A DNA stretch of 64,000 nt from CAWJMD01 sp963700925. GTDB taxonomy: Bacteria > Actinomycetota > Actinomycetes > Actinomycetales > CAWJMD01. Location of the stretch: positions 1,302,001-1,366,000 of the forward strand of contig OY969553.1 in the NCBI GenBank assembly GCA_963700925.1. Direction: 5' to 3'. Of this stretch, positions 16,311 to 24,611 are shown piece by piece. A program made the position numbers and the translations under genes. The notes below the pieces were generated by a model. The model made no database searches. It worked only from the letters and a program-made list of their open reading frames with translations, and had not been told where the DNA came from. Numbering within the stretch: position 1 is the stretch's first letter; every line of letters starts with the position of its first letter.

Positions 16311-17045
16311 TCAGCGCCTGGCGAGGGCCTGCCGGATGGCCTGGCGGAGGCGGGCCGGCGCGTCGACCATCGCGGGCCCGTACCAGGTCAGCGACCGGCC
16401 GTCGACGAGGGCGCTCGGCACCGGGGCGAAGACCTCGGGACCGTCGTCGGCGCTGAAGGCATAGGGCTCGTCGGGCAGCACAGCGACGTCGATCCCGTCC
16501 AGGACGGTTGAGGGGTCGAACTGCGGGTACCGCTCGGGGTCGTCGGCGAGCACGTGGTCGACGCCCAACCGAGCGAGCACGTCGCCGGCGTACGTGTCGT
16601 GTCCGAGAGCCATCCACGGTCGGCGCCAGATCGGCACGATGGCGCGCAGCCTCCGACTCGGGTCGACGGGTTCGACTGCAGCCCAAGCCTTCTCGGCCTC
16701 GTCAAGCCACCTGGGCCGCGTGGCTCCGCATGCGTCCAGCACCTGCGCCAGCCCGGTGAACGCGTCGTCGACGGTGCGGATGTCGGTGACGAGCACCTCG
16801 AGGCCCGACTCGCGCAGGCGGTCGAGGTCGACCGGCCGGTTCTCCTCCGCGTTGGCCACCACCAGGTCGGGCGCAAGCGTGACGACGGCGTCGACGTCGG
16901 GGTTCTTGGTCCCGCGCACGCGGGCGACCCCCTGGGCGTCGAGGTCGGCCGGATGGGTGCACCAGTCGGTCACTCCCACCAACAGCCCGGGCGCAGACAC
17001 CGCAACGGCTTCGGTCAGGGAAGGGACGAGGCTGACGACGCGCAC
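16311..17045 (-). CDS. Helical-backbone metal receptor / BtuF-like cobalamin-binding protein
   Basis: A 244-residue protein of the class III periplasmic-binding fold: RVVSLVPSLTEAV at the start, CTHPADLDAQGVARVRGTKNPDVDAVVTLAPDLVVA (residues ~29-64), a connecting long helix and PIWRRPWMALGHDTYAGDVLARLG (~140-163). Unlike transporter receptors it starts at the fold and has no signal peptide or lipobox, and there are no permease or ATPase genes beside it. It may therefore be a cytoplasmic member of the family. GTG at 17045 follows AAGGGTGAGG. It is divergent from the MerB-like gene and 2.2 kb from the B12-dependent icmF. Ligand (cobalamin, haem or siderophore) unknown. Confidence 0.75.
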   Translation of the reverse strand: MRVVSLVPSLTEAVAVSAPGLLVGVTDWCTHPADLDAQGVARVRGTKNPDVDAVVTLAPDLVVANAEENRPVDLDRLRESGLEVLVTDIRTVDDAFTGLAQVLDACGATRPRWLDEAEKAWAAVEPVDPSRRLRAIVPIWRRPWMALGHDTYAGDVLARLGVDHVLADDPERYPQFDPSTVLDGIDVAVLPDEPYAFSADDGPEVFAPVPSALVDGRSLTWYGPAMVDAPARLRQAIRQALARR

Positions 17046-17197
17046 GACCTCACCCTTTCATCCGTCGGAGTGGGCACGGATGCGGGCAGGTGTTGCCCAT
17101 GCGGGCCGCTAGGCGCTTCCGCGGGCCGACCTGCCCGCACCTGTGCTCGTTCGGCCCACCGCTTGACGAGGCCGGCCGGAGCGCCCCAACCTTCGGC

Positions 17198-17863
17198 ATG
17201 GACGTCGAGACGTTGCGGCTGGCCGTCTACCGCGGCTTCGCGCAGGACGGCCGTGCGCCTTCGCACGGCTCAATGGCCGCGACGTGCAGCGCGACGCTCG
17301 ACCAGGTGCGCCAGGGACTCGAGCAGCTCGCGTCCGATCGACACCTGGTTCTCTCGGACGACGGTGACGTGGTGATGGCGCACCCCTTCGCGGCGCTGAA
17401 CCTCGGCTTCTCGGTGATGGGACGGGCGACGCTCTGGTGGGGAGGGTGCGCCTGGGACTCCTTCGCGCTCCCCCACCTGCTCACCGACGAGAGCGACGTG
17501 CTCGTGGCCACCCGGTGCCCGGGCTGCGACGCGGCCCTGTCGTGGGTCGTCGGGCGGCAGGCCCCACCGGCCGGCGACGAAGTCGCCCACTTCCTCGTGC
17601 CCGCATCCCGAATGTGGGACGACGTCGTGCACACCTGCGCCAACCAGCGCGTGTTCTGCTCGACCGTCTGCGTCCGGAACTGGTTGGAGCGCAACGGGTT
17701 CGAGCAGGGATACGTGATGGACCTACCGACTCTGTGGCGCCTCGCCAGCGGTTGGTACAGCGGCCGAATGGAAGGTGGCTACCAGCGTCGCGACCCGGTG
17801 GCCTCGACCGCCTATCTCCACGAGGTCGGGCTCCGTGGGCCCTTCTGGGGGCTGCCGGAGTAG
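17198..17863 (+). CDS. MerB-like (alkylmercury lyase family) protein
   Basis: A 221-residue protein with an N-terminal winged-helix-like region (residues ~1-55) and a MerB-like core. WGGCAWDSFALPHLL (~83-97) aligns with the catalytic WCALDTLxFPxLL of organomercurial lyase, keeping Cys and Asp, and HTCANQRVFCSTVCVRNWLE (~146-165) aligns with the second catalytic cysteine region. The core also has a CPGCDAALSW segment. There is no merR, merA or merT nearby, so mercury resistance is not implied. ATG at 17198 is preferred; the frame is open to GTG 17090, but those extra 36 residues look unlike the family. Possible C-metal bond lyase or transcription regulator. Confidence 0.7.
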   Translation: MDVETLRLAVYRGFAQDGRAPSHGSMAATCSATLDQVRQGLEQLASDRHLVLSDDGDVVMAHPFAALNLGFSVMGRATLWWGGCAWDSFALPHLLTDESDVLVATRCPGCDAALSWVVGRQAPPAGDEVAHFLVPASRMWDDVVHTCANQRVFCSTVCVRNWLERNGFEQGYVMDLPTLWRLASGWYSGRMEGGYQRRDPVASTAYLHEVGLRGPFWGLPE

Positions 17864-17873
17864 CCCCCCGTCC

Positions 17874-19184
17874 TCACTGGTCCGGAGGGGTCGTCGGCGG
17901 GCTGCTCGTCGGCGGGACCGGCACCTCGGAGCCGGTGAGCGCCGCGAGCTCCTCGGCAACCAGGCGAACGACGAGCTCGTCCAGCGACAGCTCCTCGTAG
18001 TCCGTCGAGGCGATGTCACTGTTCGCGCCGGTCGCGGCACCGGCCGCGCCGTACGACAGGAACACGAACCGCGACCCGGTGGCTGCGGCCACCTGGCGGA
18101 ACACCGCCTCCGCCTGGTCGTCGCTCTCCGACGAGGCGATCGGGAAGACCTTGATGCCGCGGCCGATCGCGTCGGAAATGCTCTGCGGATAAGCCTTCTC
18201 GACCTGCCGACCGACCTGGGGCGGAGCATCTGCGATCAGGAACACGAGCTGGAGGGTGTCAGCGGGGTCGCCCCAGCTCGGCTCCCCGAGCGCTGCCGCC
18301 AGGCCCTCGTCGAGCGCCTCCGGGTAGTCGCCGCCGCCGTCCGCCTGCACGTCCGCCAGCGCCTTGCGGAAGGCCGGCAGGTCGCCGGTCAGGTCGTAGG
18401 TCGAGGTCACGAACGTGTCGCCCTCGTCGCGGTACAGGGTCATCCCGAACCGGGCCTGCGGTGAGCCGTCGAGCTCTGCGATGCGGCTAGCGACCGTGTC
18501 GACTGTCGTCTTGAGCTGCTCGATCTCGTCGCCCATCGAGCCGGTGGCGTCGATCAGGAACATCACGTCGAGAGCGAGAGGGCCTTCCCGTCCGCCCGCG
18601 TCGCCAACCTCGAGTACAGCCTCCCCACCCGGTGCCGCCTCCGTGCTGGAGCCGTCCACGGTGAAGGTGTAGCTCTTGGCCTGGGTCTCGTACAGCCCCG
18701 GCCAGAACCTAGCGGTGCCGTCGGCGGTCGTGCGGACGGTGGCGACGTCGTCGTCGCCGGCGCTCACAGCCACCTCGGCGCCGGGAACCGGCAGACCGTC
18801 AGATCCCTTGACACTCACCACGATCCGTCCCTCGGGAGAGAAGGGACGGGTGCTGATACCGGACGACTCGAGGCGCGCCAGGTAGTCGAGGAACCCTTGG
18901 TAGTCGGCGTTGTCGTCGACGCTGCCCGCGCGGAGCCCGGTCGCCTGGGTCATCGCCTCAGGCGCGATCTCGGACGCCGCCGCATCGCCCGGGCGGCCCG
19001 CCGCCTCGGCGGTGTCCGCTTCGGCGTAGGCGCCGGACTCGCCGGTCTCGTCGGACGTCCACTGCGGCTCGCCCCCGACCCAGCCGCGATCGGTCGCGGT
19101 CTCGGTGCCTGACGTGCAGCCGGTGGCCAGCAGCCCTGCAGCCGAGACAGCTGCCACGGTCATGATGGCGTTGCGGTACCTCAT
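17874..19184 (-). CDS. VWA-domain lipoprotein
   Basis: A 436-residue exported lipoprotein with lipobox LLATGC (Cys23), a disordered acidic linker (~24-75) and a short helical segment. A Big/CNA-like beta domain (~105-160; GRIVVSVKGSDGLPVPGAEVAVS) precedes a VWA domain at ~205-400 with MIDAS DATGSMGDE and conserved TLYRDEGD and FLIADAPPQ. The C-terminus is Pro/Thr-rich. ATG at 19184 follows GAGGGGGACC. It converges on the MerB-like gene (10 bp apart). The VWA likely binds a protein partner outside the membrane through Mg2+; the partner is unknown. Confidence 0.85.
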   Translation of the reverse strand: MRYRNAIMTVAAVSAAGLLATGCTSGTETATDRGWVGGEPQWTSDETGESGAYAEADTAEAAGRPGDAAASEIAPEAMTQATGLRAGSVDDNADYQGFLDYLARLESSGISTRPFSPEGRIVVSVKGSDGLPVPGAEVAVSAGDDDVATVRTTADGTARFWPGLYETQAKSYTFTVDGSSTEAAPGGEAVLEVGDAGGREGPLALDVMFLIDATGSMGDEIEQLKTTVDTVASRIAELDGSPQARFGMTLYRDEGDTFVTSTYDLTGDLPAFRKALADVQADGGGDYPEALDEGLAAALGEPSWGDPADTLQLVFLIADAPPQVGRQVEKAYPQSISDAIGRGIKVFPIASSESDDQAEAVFRQVAAATGSRFVFLSYGAAGAATGANSDIASTDYEELSLDELVVRLVAEELAALTGSEVPVPPTSSPPTTPPDQ

Positions 19185-19286
19185 CGATGGTCCCCCTCAC
19201 GGTGGTGTCTGTCCGTGAGATGCGGGGCAGGCCACCGGGGTTCCCTCCGGCCCGAGGTTCTTTCGGCTCGCGACCTCAGGAGGACG

Positions 19287-22200
19287 TCAGACCGAGCGCC
19301 GGTACTGCCCGCCCACCTCGAAGAACGCCTCGGTGATCTGGCCGAGCGAGCACACGCGAGCCGCGTCCATCAGCTCGGCGAACACGTTGCCTTCCCCCGC
19401 CGCCACCTCGCGCAGACGAGCCAGCGCCTGCTGGGCCCCGTCTCGATGCGTCTCGGTGAAGTCAGCGAGACGGCGCAGCTGCGACTGCTTCTCGGCCTCG
19501 GTGCCTCGCGCGAGCTCGATCTCGCGCACCTCGCCCTCGGGGTGCGGGTTGAGGAAGGTGTTCACGCCGACGAGCGGCAGCGAGCCGTCGTGCTTGCGCT
19601 GCTCGTAGAGCATCGACTCGTCCTGGATGCGACCGCGCTGGTACCCCGTCTCCATCGCGCCCAGCACGCCGCCGCGCTCGGTCATGCGGTCGAACTCGGC
19701 CAGCACCGCCTCCTCGACCAGGTCGGTGAGGTCGTCGACGACGTAAGACCCCTGCAGCGGGTTCTCGTTCATGCCCAGGCCCCACTCGCGGTTGATCACC
19801 ATCTGGATGGCGAGCGCCCGGCGCACGGACGAGTCGGTCGGGGTGGTCACGGCCTCGTCGTACGCGTTGGTGTGCAGGCTGTTGCAGTTGTCGTAGACGG
19901 CGCACAGGGCCTGCAGGGTCGTGCGGATGTCGTTGAAGTCCATCTCCTGCGCGTGCAGAGATCGGCCGGACGTCTGCACGTGGTACTTCAGCTTCTGCGA
20001 GCGGTCGTTCGCGCCGTACCGGTCGCGCATCGCGATCGCCCAGATGCGCCGCGCCACACGGCCGATCACCGTGTACTCGGCGTCCATGCCGTTCGAGAAG
20101 AAGAACGACAGGTTGGGCGCGAAGTCGTCGATGTCCATGCCGCGGGCCAAGTACGACTCGACGTAGGTGAAGCCGTTCGCGAGGGTGAAGGCGAGCTGGC
20201 TGATGGGGTTCGCCCCGGCCTCGGCGATGTGGTAGCCGGAGATCGAGACCGAGTAGAAGTTGCGCACCTTCTGCTCGATGAACCACTGCTGGATGTCGGC
20301 CATCATCCGAAGGCTGAACTCGGTCGAGAAGATGCAGGTGTTCTGGCCCTGGTCCTCCTTGAGGATGTCGGCCTGGACGGTGCCGCGCACCGACGCCAGC
20401 GTGGCCGCGCGCACCTCGGCGGCCTCGGCACCGGACGGTTCCCGTCCCTCACGCTCGGCGAACTTCGCCAGCTCGGCGTCGATCGCGGCGTTGAGGAAGA
20501 AGGCCAGCAGGGTCGGCGCCGGCCCGTTGATCGTCATCGACACCGAGGTGGACGGCGACGTCAGGTCGAACCCGTCGTAGAGCACCTTCATGTCGTCGAG
20601 GGTCGCGATCGAGACACCGGACGTGCCGACCTTGCCGTACACGTCGGGGCGGGTGTCGGGGTCGCGGCCGTAGAGGGTGACGGAGTCGAACGCGGTCGAG
20701 AGCCGCTTCGCATCACCGTCGGCCGACAGGTACTTGAAGCGGCGATTCGTCCTGAACGCGTCTCCCTCTCCGGCGAACATGCGTGCCGGGTCCTCGCCCT
20801 CGCGCTTGAACGCGAAAACCCCTGCGGTGTAAGGGAACGCGCCGGGGAGGTTCTCGGAGCGAAGGAACCGCAGCAACCCGCCCTCGTCGGTGTGACGGGG
20901 CAGCGCCACACGCGGCACCGAGTTTCCCGACAGCGTCTCGCGGCGCAGCGCCGTGTGGATCTCGCGGTCGCGGACGGCCACCACCAGCTCGTCGCCGCTG
21001 TAGTCGCGCACGGTCGCCGGCCAGCCCTCGAGCAGACCACGGCTGCGCCCGTCGACTGCGTGCTCCGCGGCGCTGAGCAGGTCGTCGAGACCGCCTCGCT
21101 CGGCTCCGGCGTCGTCGAGCGCCGATGCCGCCTCCCGCAGTGCGGAAGCACGCCGGACGGCGGCGACCTGCTCGTCGGTGGTGCGGTGGTGGTCGCGCAC
21201 CGCCTCGGCGATCTCGGCCAAGTAGCGCACTCGCGCCGGTGGGATGACGGCATGGGTCGACGTCGTGACCTTGCTGGCAACGGGTGCGAGCGCCCCCTCG
21301 TCCATCGCCAGTCCGTGCTGGGCGAGCTCGCCGACCAGGAACTGGTACAGCGCCGTCACGCCGTCGTCGTTGAACGTGGCTGCGCTGGTGCCGTAGACGG
21401 GCATCTCGTCCGGGGAGACGCCGAAGGCCTCGCGGTTTCGCACCATCTGGCGCGCCACGTCGCGACGCGCGTCATCGGCACCACGGCGCTCGAACTTGTT
21501 GATGGCCACCGCATCGGCGAAGTCGAGCATGTCGATCTTCTCGAGCTGCGAGCTGGCGCCGTACTCCGGCGTCATCACGTAGAGCGAGGTGTCGCAGAAC
21601 GGCACGATCGCCGCGTCACCCTGTCCGATGCCGGGCGTCTCCACGACGACGAGGTCGAAGCCGGCGGCCTTCAGCACCGCGATCGAGTCGTCGAGGTGCT
21701 CGGGCAGCCCGCCCACCTGGCCCCGCGTGGCCATCGAGCGGAAGTAGACGGAGGCTGCACCCTCGCCCGTGATGGAGTTCATCCGGATCCGGTCGCCCAG
21801 CAGTGCCCCGCCACCGCGCCGCCGGGTCGGGTCGATCGCCAGCACGGCCACCCGCACCTTGCCCGACTGGTCGAGCCGGAACCGGCGCAGCAGCTCGTCG
21901 GTCAGCGACGACTTGCCGGAGCCGCCGGTGCCGGTGATGCCAAGGACGGGCACCCGGCGCGTCGCCGTCGCCGCGTCGACCTGACTGCGCACCTCGTCGG
22001 GCAGCCGTCCGGCCTCGGTCATGGTCAGTGCGCGCGCCAGGGTCAGCCGGTCACCGGTGAGCAGGCCGTCCCAGCTCGCGGGCCCCGTCTCGGAGAGGTC
22101 GATGTCGCAGTCGGCGACCATCGTGTTGACCATGGCTGCCAGGCCGAGGGCCTGACCGTCCTCCGGCGAGAAGATCCGCACACCACGGGATCTCAGAACC

Positions 22201-22535
22201 TCGATCTCGGACGGGACGATCACGCCGCCCCCGCCCCCGTACACCTTGACGTGGCCCGCCCCCCGCTCCGCGAGCAGCTCGACCAGGTAGCCGAAGTACT
22301 CGGTGTGGCCGCCCTGGTAGCTGCTGACGGCGACGCCCTGCACGTCCTCGCTGATCGCCGCGTCGACGACCTCGTCGACCGAGCGGTTGTGCCCGAGGTG
22401 CACCACTTCGGCGCCCTGGCTCTGCAGGATGCGCCGCATGATGTTGATCGACGCGTCGTGCCCGTCGAAGAGGCTGGCGGCGCTGACGAAGCGCACCGGG
22501 TGCTCGGGCACGTGGAGCTTCGGCGAGGCGGCCAT
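19287..22535 (-). CDS. icmF: Fused isobutyryl-CoA mutase (B12 domain, GTPase, mutase)
   Basis: Coenzyme-B12-dependent interconversion of isobutyryl-CoA and n-butyryl-CoA (some relatives also pivalyl/isovaleryl-CoA), with its own G-protein chaperone. Of 1082 residues, ~13-145 are the cobalamin-binding domain with DGHDASINIMRR (His ligand of the DxHxxG-type motif). Residues ~190-420 are the MeaB-like GTPase (Walker A GTGGSGKSS, VLAIDPTRRRGGGALLGDRIRM, ETPGIGQGD, NKFERR), and ~540-1080 the acyl-CoA mutase barrel (GKVGTSGVSIATLDDM, FSTEFSLRMMADIQQWF, SISGYHIAEAGANPISQ). Domain order and length match IcmF, not methylmalonyl-CoA mutase. ATG at 22535 follows AGGGAG. A perfect palindrome lies 31-50 bp upstream. 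Confidence 0.95.
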   Translation of the reverse strand: MAASPKLHVPEHPVRFVSAASLFDGHDASINIMRRILQSQGAEVVHLGHNRSVDEVVDAAISEDVQGVAVSSYQGGHTEYFGYLVELLAERGAGHVKVYGGGGGVIVPSEIEVLRSRGVRIFSPEDGQALGLAAMVNTMVADCDIDLSETGPASWDGLLTGDRLTLARALTMTEAGRLPDEVRSQVDAATATRRVPVLGITGTGGSGKSSLTDELLRRFRLDQSGKVRVAVLAIDPTRRRGGGALLGDRIRMNSITGEGAASVYFRSMATRGQVGGLPEHLDDSIAVLKAAGFDLVVVETPGIGQGDAAIVPFCDTSLYVMTPEYGASSQLEKIDMLDFADAVAINKFERRGADDARRDVARQMVRNREAFGVSPDEMPVYGTSAATFNDDGVTALYQFLVGELAQHGLAMDEGALAPVASKVTTSTHAVIPPARVRYLAEIAEAVRDHHRTTDEQVAAVRRASALREAASALDDAGAERGGLDDLLSAAEHAVDGRSRGLLEGWPATVRDYSGDELVVAVRDREIHTALRRETLSGNSVPRVALPRHTDEGGLLRFLRSENLPGAFPYTAGVFAFKREGEDPARMFAGEGDAFRTNRRFKYLSADGDAKRLSTAFDSVTLYGRDPDTRPDVYGKVGTSGVSIATLDDMKVLYDGFDLTSPSTSVSMTINGPAPTLLAFFLNAAIDAELAKFAEREGREPSGAEAAEVRAATLASVRGTVQADILKEDQGQNTCIFSTEFSLRMMADIQQWFIEQKVRNFYSVSISGYHIAEAGANPISQLAFTLANGFTYVESYLARGMDIDDFAPNLSFFFSNGMDAEYTVIGRVARRIWAIAMRDRYGANDRSQKLKYHVQTSGRSLHAQEMDFNDIRTTLQALCAVYDNCNSLHTNAYDEAVTTPTDSSVRRALAIQMVINREWGLGMNENPLQGSYVVDDLTDLVEEAVLAEFDRMTERGGVLGAMETGYQRGRIQDESMLYEQRKHDGSLPLVGVNTFLNPHPEGEVREIELARGTEAEKQSQLRRLADFTETHRDGAQQALARLREVAAGEGNVFAELMDAARVCSLGQITEAFFEVGGQYRRSV

Positions 22536-22565
22536 CTGGCGCTCCCTGAGGGGTCGCGAGGGATA

Positions 22566-22585
22566 TTACTAGGAAGTCCTAGTAA
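22566..22585 (-). promoter_or_regulatory. Perfect palindromic operator upstream of icmF
   Basis: TTACTAGGA-AG-TCCTAGTAA: nine-base perfect arms, 31-50 bp before the icmF ATG. It is strikingly AT-rich for this DNA, and read on the minus strand its TAGTAATAT end could serve as a -10. Typical of TetR- or MarR-class operators; the regulator is not identified, and the MarR gene at 23064 is only the nearest candidate. Confidence 0.7.
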
Positions 22586-22660
22586 AACACTGACGAGCCG
22601 GGCGACGCCAGTCAGCGCCGCGTGACCTGGTCCCGTGCTGCGGCCGGCCCTCCTCGCCGC

Positions 22661-22733
22661 CCTCGTTAACGAGGCGAAACCACCGTTAACGAGGCTCGCG
22701 AGCCTCGTGAAGTGTCACGGAGCCTCGTGAAGT
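22661..22733. repeat. Array of CCTCGT/ACGAGG palindromes and direct repeats
   Basis: CCTCGTTAACGAGG (22661-22674, perfect), GTTAACGAGG (22685-22694), ACGAGGCTCGCGAGCCTCGT (22689-22708, 20-bp perfect palindrome) and AGCCTCGTGAAGT at 22701-22713 and again at 22721-22733 (20-bp period). Five or more copies of one half-site within 73 bp. Confidence 0.8.
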
Positions 22734-22835
22734 AGGCCGGGCGCGGCGCAGCGAGGGTGTGCCGCTCGCCGAGTTCGCGGCCACTGACCGGCCGCACCTG
22801 TGCTGTGCGGACCGGAACCTCAGCGGACCGCAACC

Positions 22836-22970
22836 TCAGCGCTTGCGAACCTCGGCGACCACGTCGTGGTGGCCGTCCGCCGAGTGCTTGGCCTTCTTCT
22901 CGGCCCGCTTCTCCTTGATGGACTTCCCGGACTTCTTCGCGACGTTCTTGCGCGGGGACTTGTCGGACAT
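22836..22970 (-). CDS. Small lysine-rich basic protein (44 aa)
   Basis: MSDKSPRKNVAKKSGKSIKE begins a 44-residue highly basic protein ending in a His/Asp-containing segment and VVAEVRKR. No membrane or zinc motif. ATG at 22970 follows GGAGTCCTG, a well-placed ribosome site. I recall similar small Lys-rich proteins in related actinobacteria, but no function is known; nucleic-acid binding is a guess from charge. Divergent from the MarR gene (93 bp). Confidence 0.7.
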   Translation of the reverse strand: MSDKSPRKNVAKKSGKSIKEKRAEKKAKHSADGHHDVVAEVRKR

Positions 22971-23063
22971 CAGGACTCCAACGCCTTTCGCGGGACGCTG
23001 AGGAGGCCTCGCGCGGCGTGCTCCCACTCTAGGCGCACCAGGGCCGCCACTAGGCTCGGCGAC

Positions 23064-23561
23064 ATGTCCAAGCTGCCCTTCGACCCGATCGACCGGGCAG
23101 CTGAGCTGTGGCAGGAGCACTTCGGCGACCCGGTCGACATGAAGGTCGTGACCTCGCTGATGCGCGTCCAGCAGATGCTGCTGACGCGGATCGACGCGCT
23201 GCTCAAGCCGTTCGGGGTCACGTTCGCCCGCTACGAGGTCCTGGTGCTGCTGACGTTCAGCCGGCGAGGCTCGCTGCCGCTGTCGAAGATCGGCGAGCGG
23301 CTGATGGTTCACCCCACCTCGGTCACGAACGCGATCGACCGTCTGGAGGCCGGAGGTCTCGTGCGCCGGGTGCCCGACATCGTGGACCGGCGCCGCACCC
23401 TGGCCGAGCTCACCGACGCCGGCCGCGAAGTGGTCACGGAGGCAACCAAGGCGCTGCAGGACAACGGGTTCGGGCTCGACGAGCTCGACCGCGGTGATGC
23501 GTCCCAGCTCTACGACCTGCTGCGGTCGATGCGCGGAGCCGCGGGCGACTTCCCGCGCTGA
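23064..23561 (+). CDS. MarR-family transcriptional regulator
   Basis: A 165-residue winged-helix regulator. Residues ~35-140 match MarR: VTFARYEVLVLLTFSRRGSLPLSKIGERLMVHPTSVTNAIDRLEAGGLVRRV is the helix-turn-helix, followed by the wing DIVDRRRTLAELTDAGREV. The N-terminal helix (DRAAELWQEHFGDPVDMKVV) forms the dimer interface. ATG at 23064 follows a TAGGCT that could be the -10 of a short-leader transcript. It faces away from icmF with a small gene between; control of the icmF operator is possible but unproven. Confidence 0.9.
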   Translation: MSKLPFDPIDRAAELWQEHFGDPVDMKVVTSLMRVQQMLLTRIDALLKPFGVTFARYEVLVLLTFSRRGSLPLSKIGERLMVHPTSVTNAIDRLEAGGLVRRVPDIVDRRRTLAELTDAGREVVTEATKALQDNGFGLDELDRGDASQLYDLLRSMRGAAGDFPR

Positions 23562-23568
23562 CGCCCTG

Positions 23569-24069
23569 TCACTGGACGCAGAACAGGTTGCCCTCCGGGT
23601 CGGCCATCGTCGTGTGGAACCCGCTCGGTTCGTCGACCGTGTAGCGCTTGGTGGCGCCCAGCGCGGTCAGCCGGGCGACCTCGGCGTCGATGTTCTCCCG
23701 GCCCACGTTGAGGTCGAGGTGCCAGCTGTTCTTGGCGGTCGTGCGGTCGTCAACTCGCTGGAACAGGAACCGGCGCTTGCGGCCTCGCGGGGCGTCCACG
23801 TCATCCGGGTGGACGATGCCTGTCATCGTGCGCCAGGCGAGCCGGCCGTCCACCTCGACGACGTCGCGGTCCCGGTCCGCGAACCCCGCAGCCAGGACGG
23901 CTTCGACCAGGTCCTGCGTGTCCTCGACGACGTAGCCCAGCGCCGCGGCCCAGAAGTCGGCCTGGGCGTGCGGGTCGTCGCTGTCGACGGTGGTCTGGGT
24001 GAAGAGCGGGGCCGGTGTCCCGGCACGAGGGGCGCGGTATGCCACGTCGGGCCACTGCTGCTCGGTCAT
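23569..24069 (-). CDS. VOC-superfamily (glyoxalase-like) protein
   Basis: A 166-residue protein with two beta-alpha-beta-beta-beta modules: APLFTQTTVDSDDPHAQADFWAAALGYVV (residues ~18-46) and NSWHLDLNVGRENIDAEVARLTALGATK (~110-137), ending DPEGNLFCVQ. This is the Glyoxalase_6-like branch, whose members are mostly uncharacterised or antibiotic/metal-binding. His115 and Glu161 are candidate metal ligands. ATG at 24069 follows AAGGGGACCGAG; the frame upstream of it is Arg-rich and unlikely. It converges on the MarR gene. Confidence 0.85.
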   Translation of the reverse strand: MTEQQWPDVAYRAPRAGTPAPLFTQTTVDSDDPHAQADFWAAALGYVVEDTQDLVEAVLAAGFADRDRDVVEVDGRLAWRTMTGIVHPDDVDAPRGRKRRFLFQRVDDRTTAKNSWHLDLNVGRENIDAEVARLTALGATKRYTVDEPSGFHTTMADPEGNLFCVQ

Positions 24070-24179
24070 CTCGGTCCCCTTCGTCTGGGTCGTGCGCTGA
24101 TGGCGCGAGCGTAGGACCAGGCGGCGACAGGTCCGGTCCCGACGACCAAGCGTTCGCACCTCGGGAGGAGTCCTAGGGT

Positions 24180-24611
24180 GTGCGGATGAGCGACGACCTG
24201 ATCGCGTTCCTCGGTACCCAGCGCCGCGGCGTGCTGGTCACTCTCAAGCGGGACGGGCGAGCGCAGCTCTCGGTGGTCGGACACCATCTCGACCCGGCCA
24301 CGCGCACTCTGCGCATCTCGGTGACGGACGACCGGGCGAAGACCCGCAACCTGCGCCGCGACCCGCGGGCCACCTACATGGTCAAGGCCCGCGACGACAG
24401 CGCCTACGTGGTGGCCGACGGCACCGCCGAGCTGGGCCCGGTCACGACGGACCCGTCCGACCCCGCTGCCGACGACCTCGTCGACCTCTACCGGTCGCTG
24501 GCGGGCGAGCACCCCGACTGGGACGAGTTCCGGGCCGCGATGATCTCCGAGCGTCGCCTCGTGCTGAAGATCGTCATCGAGCGCGTCTACGGGGCGACCC
24601 AGAGTGGCTGA
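24180..24611 (+). CDS. PPOX-class F420-dependent oxidoreductase
   Basis: A 143-residue split-barrel flavin/deazaflavin protein of the actinobacterial F420 (FDOR-B) type. LIAFLGTQRRGVLVTLKRDGRAQLSVVGHHLDPATRTLRIS (residues ~7-47) and DRAKTRNLRRDPRATYMV (~51-68) are the diagnostic strands, with the phosphate-binding KTRNL. GTG at 24180 lies nine bases after GGGAGGAG and is preferred; ATG 24186 would also give a full protein. The 3' end overlaps the TetR start by eight bases, so it is co-transcribed with the paaR-like regulator. Natural substrate unknown. Confidence 0.85.
   Translation: MRMSDDLIAFLGTQRRGVLVTLKRDGRAQLSVVGHHLDPATRTLRISVTDDRAKTRNLRRDPRATYMVKARDDSAYVVADGTAELGPVTTDPSDPAADDLVDLYRSLAGEHPDWDEFRAAMISERRLVLKIVIERVYGATQSG

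Larger units (their letters stand above)
22536..22835. other. 300-bp gene-free spacer with operator and iterated palindromes
   Basis: Between the icmF start and the 3' end of the small basic protein gene. It holds the TTACTAGGA-type palindrome (22566-22585) and the iterated CCTCGT/ACGAGG array (22661-22733). The rest shows no coding potential on either strand by eye. Confidence 0.7.

Noticed and set aside
16311..17863. Mercury-resistance operon
   Set aside because: Only a MerB-like fold is present; merA, merR, merT and merP are absent and the partner gene is a different receptor family.
19215..22625. A 1136-codon plus-strand open frame opposite icmF
   Set aside because: It is the complement of icmF, with His/Val/Arg/Leu-rich, domain-less translation typical of antisense frames in GC-rich DNA; icmF itself is unmistakable.
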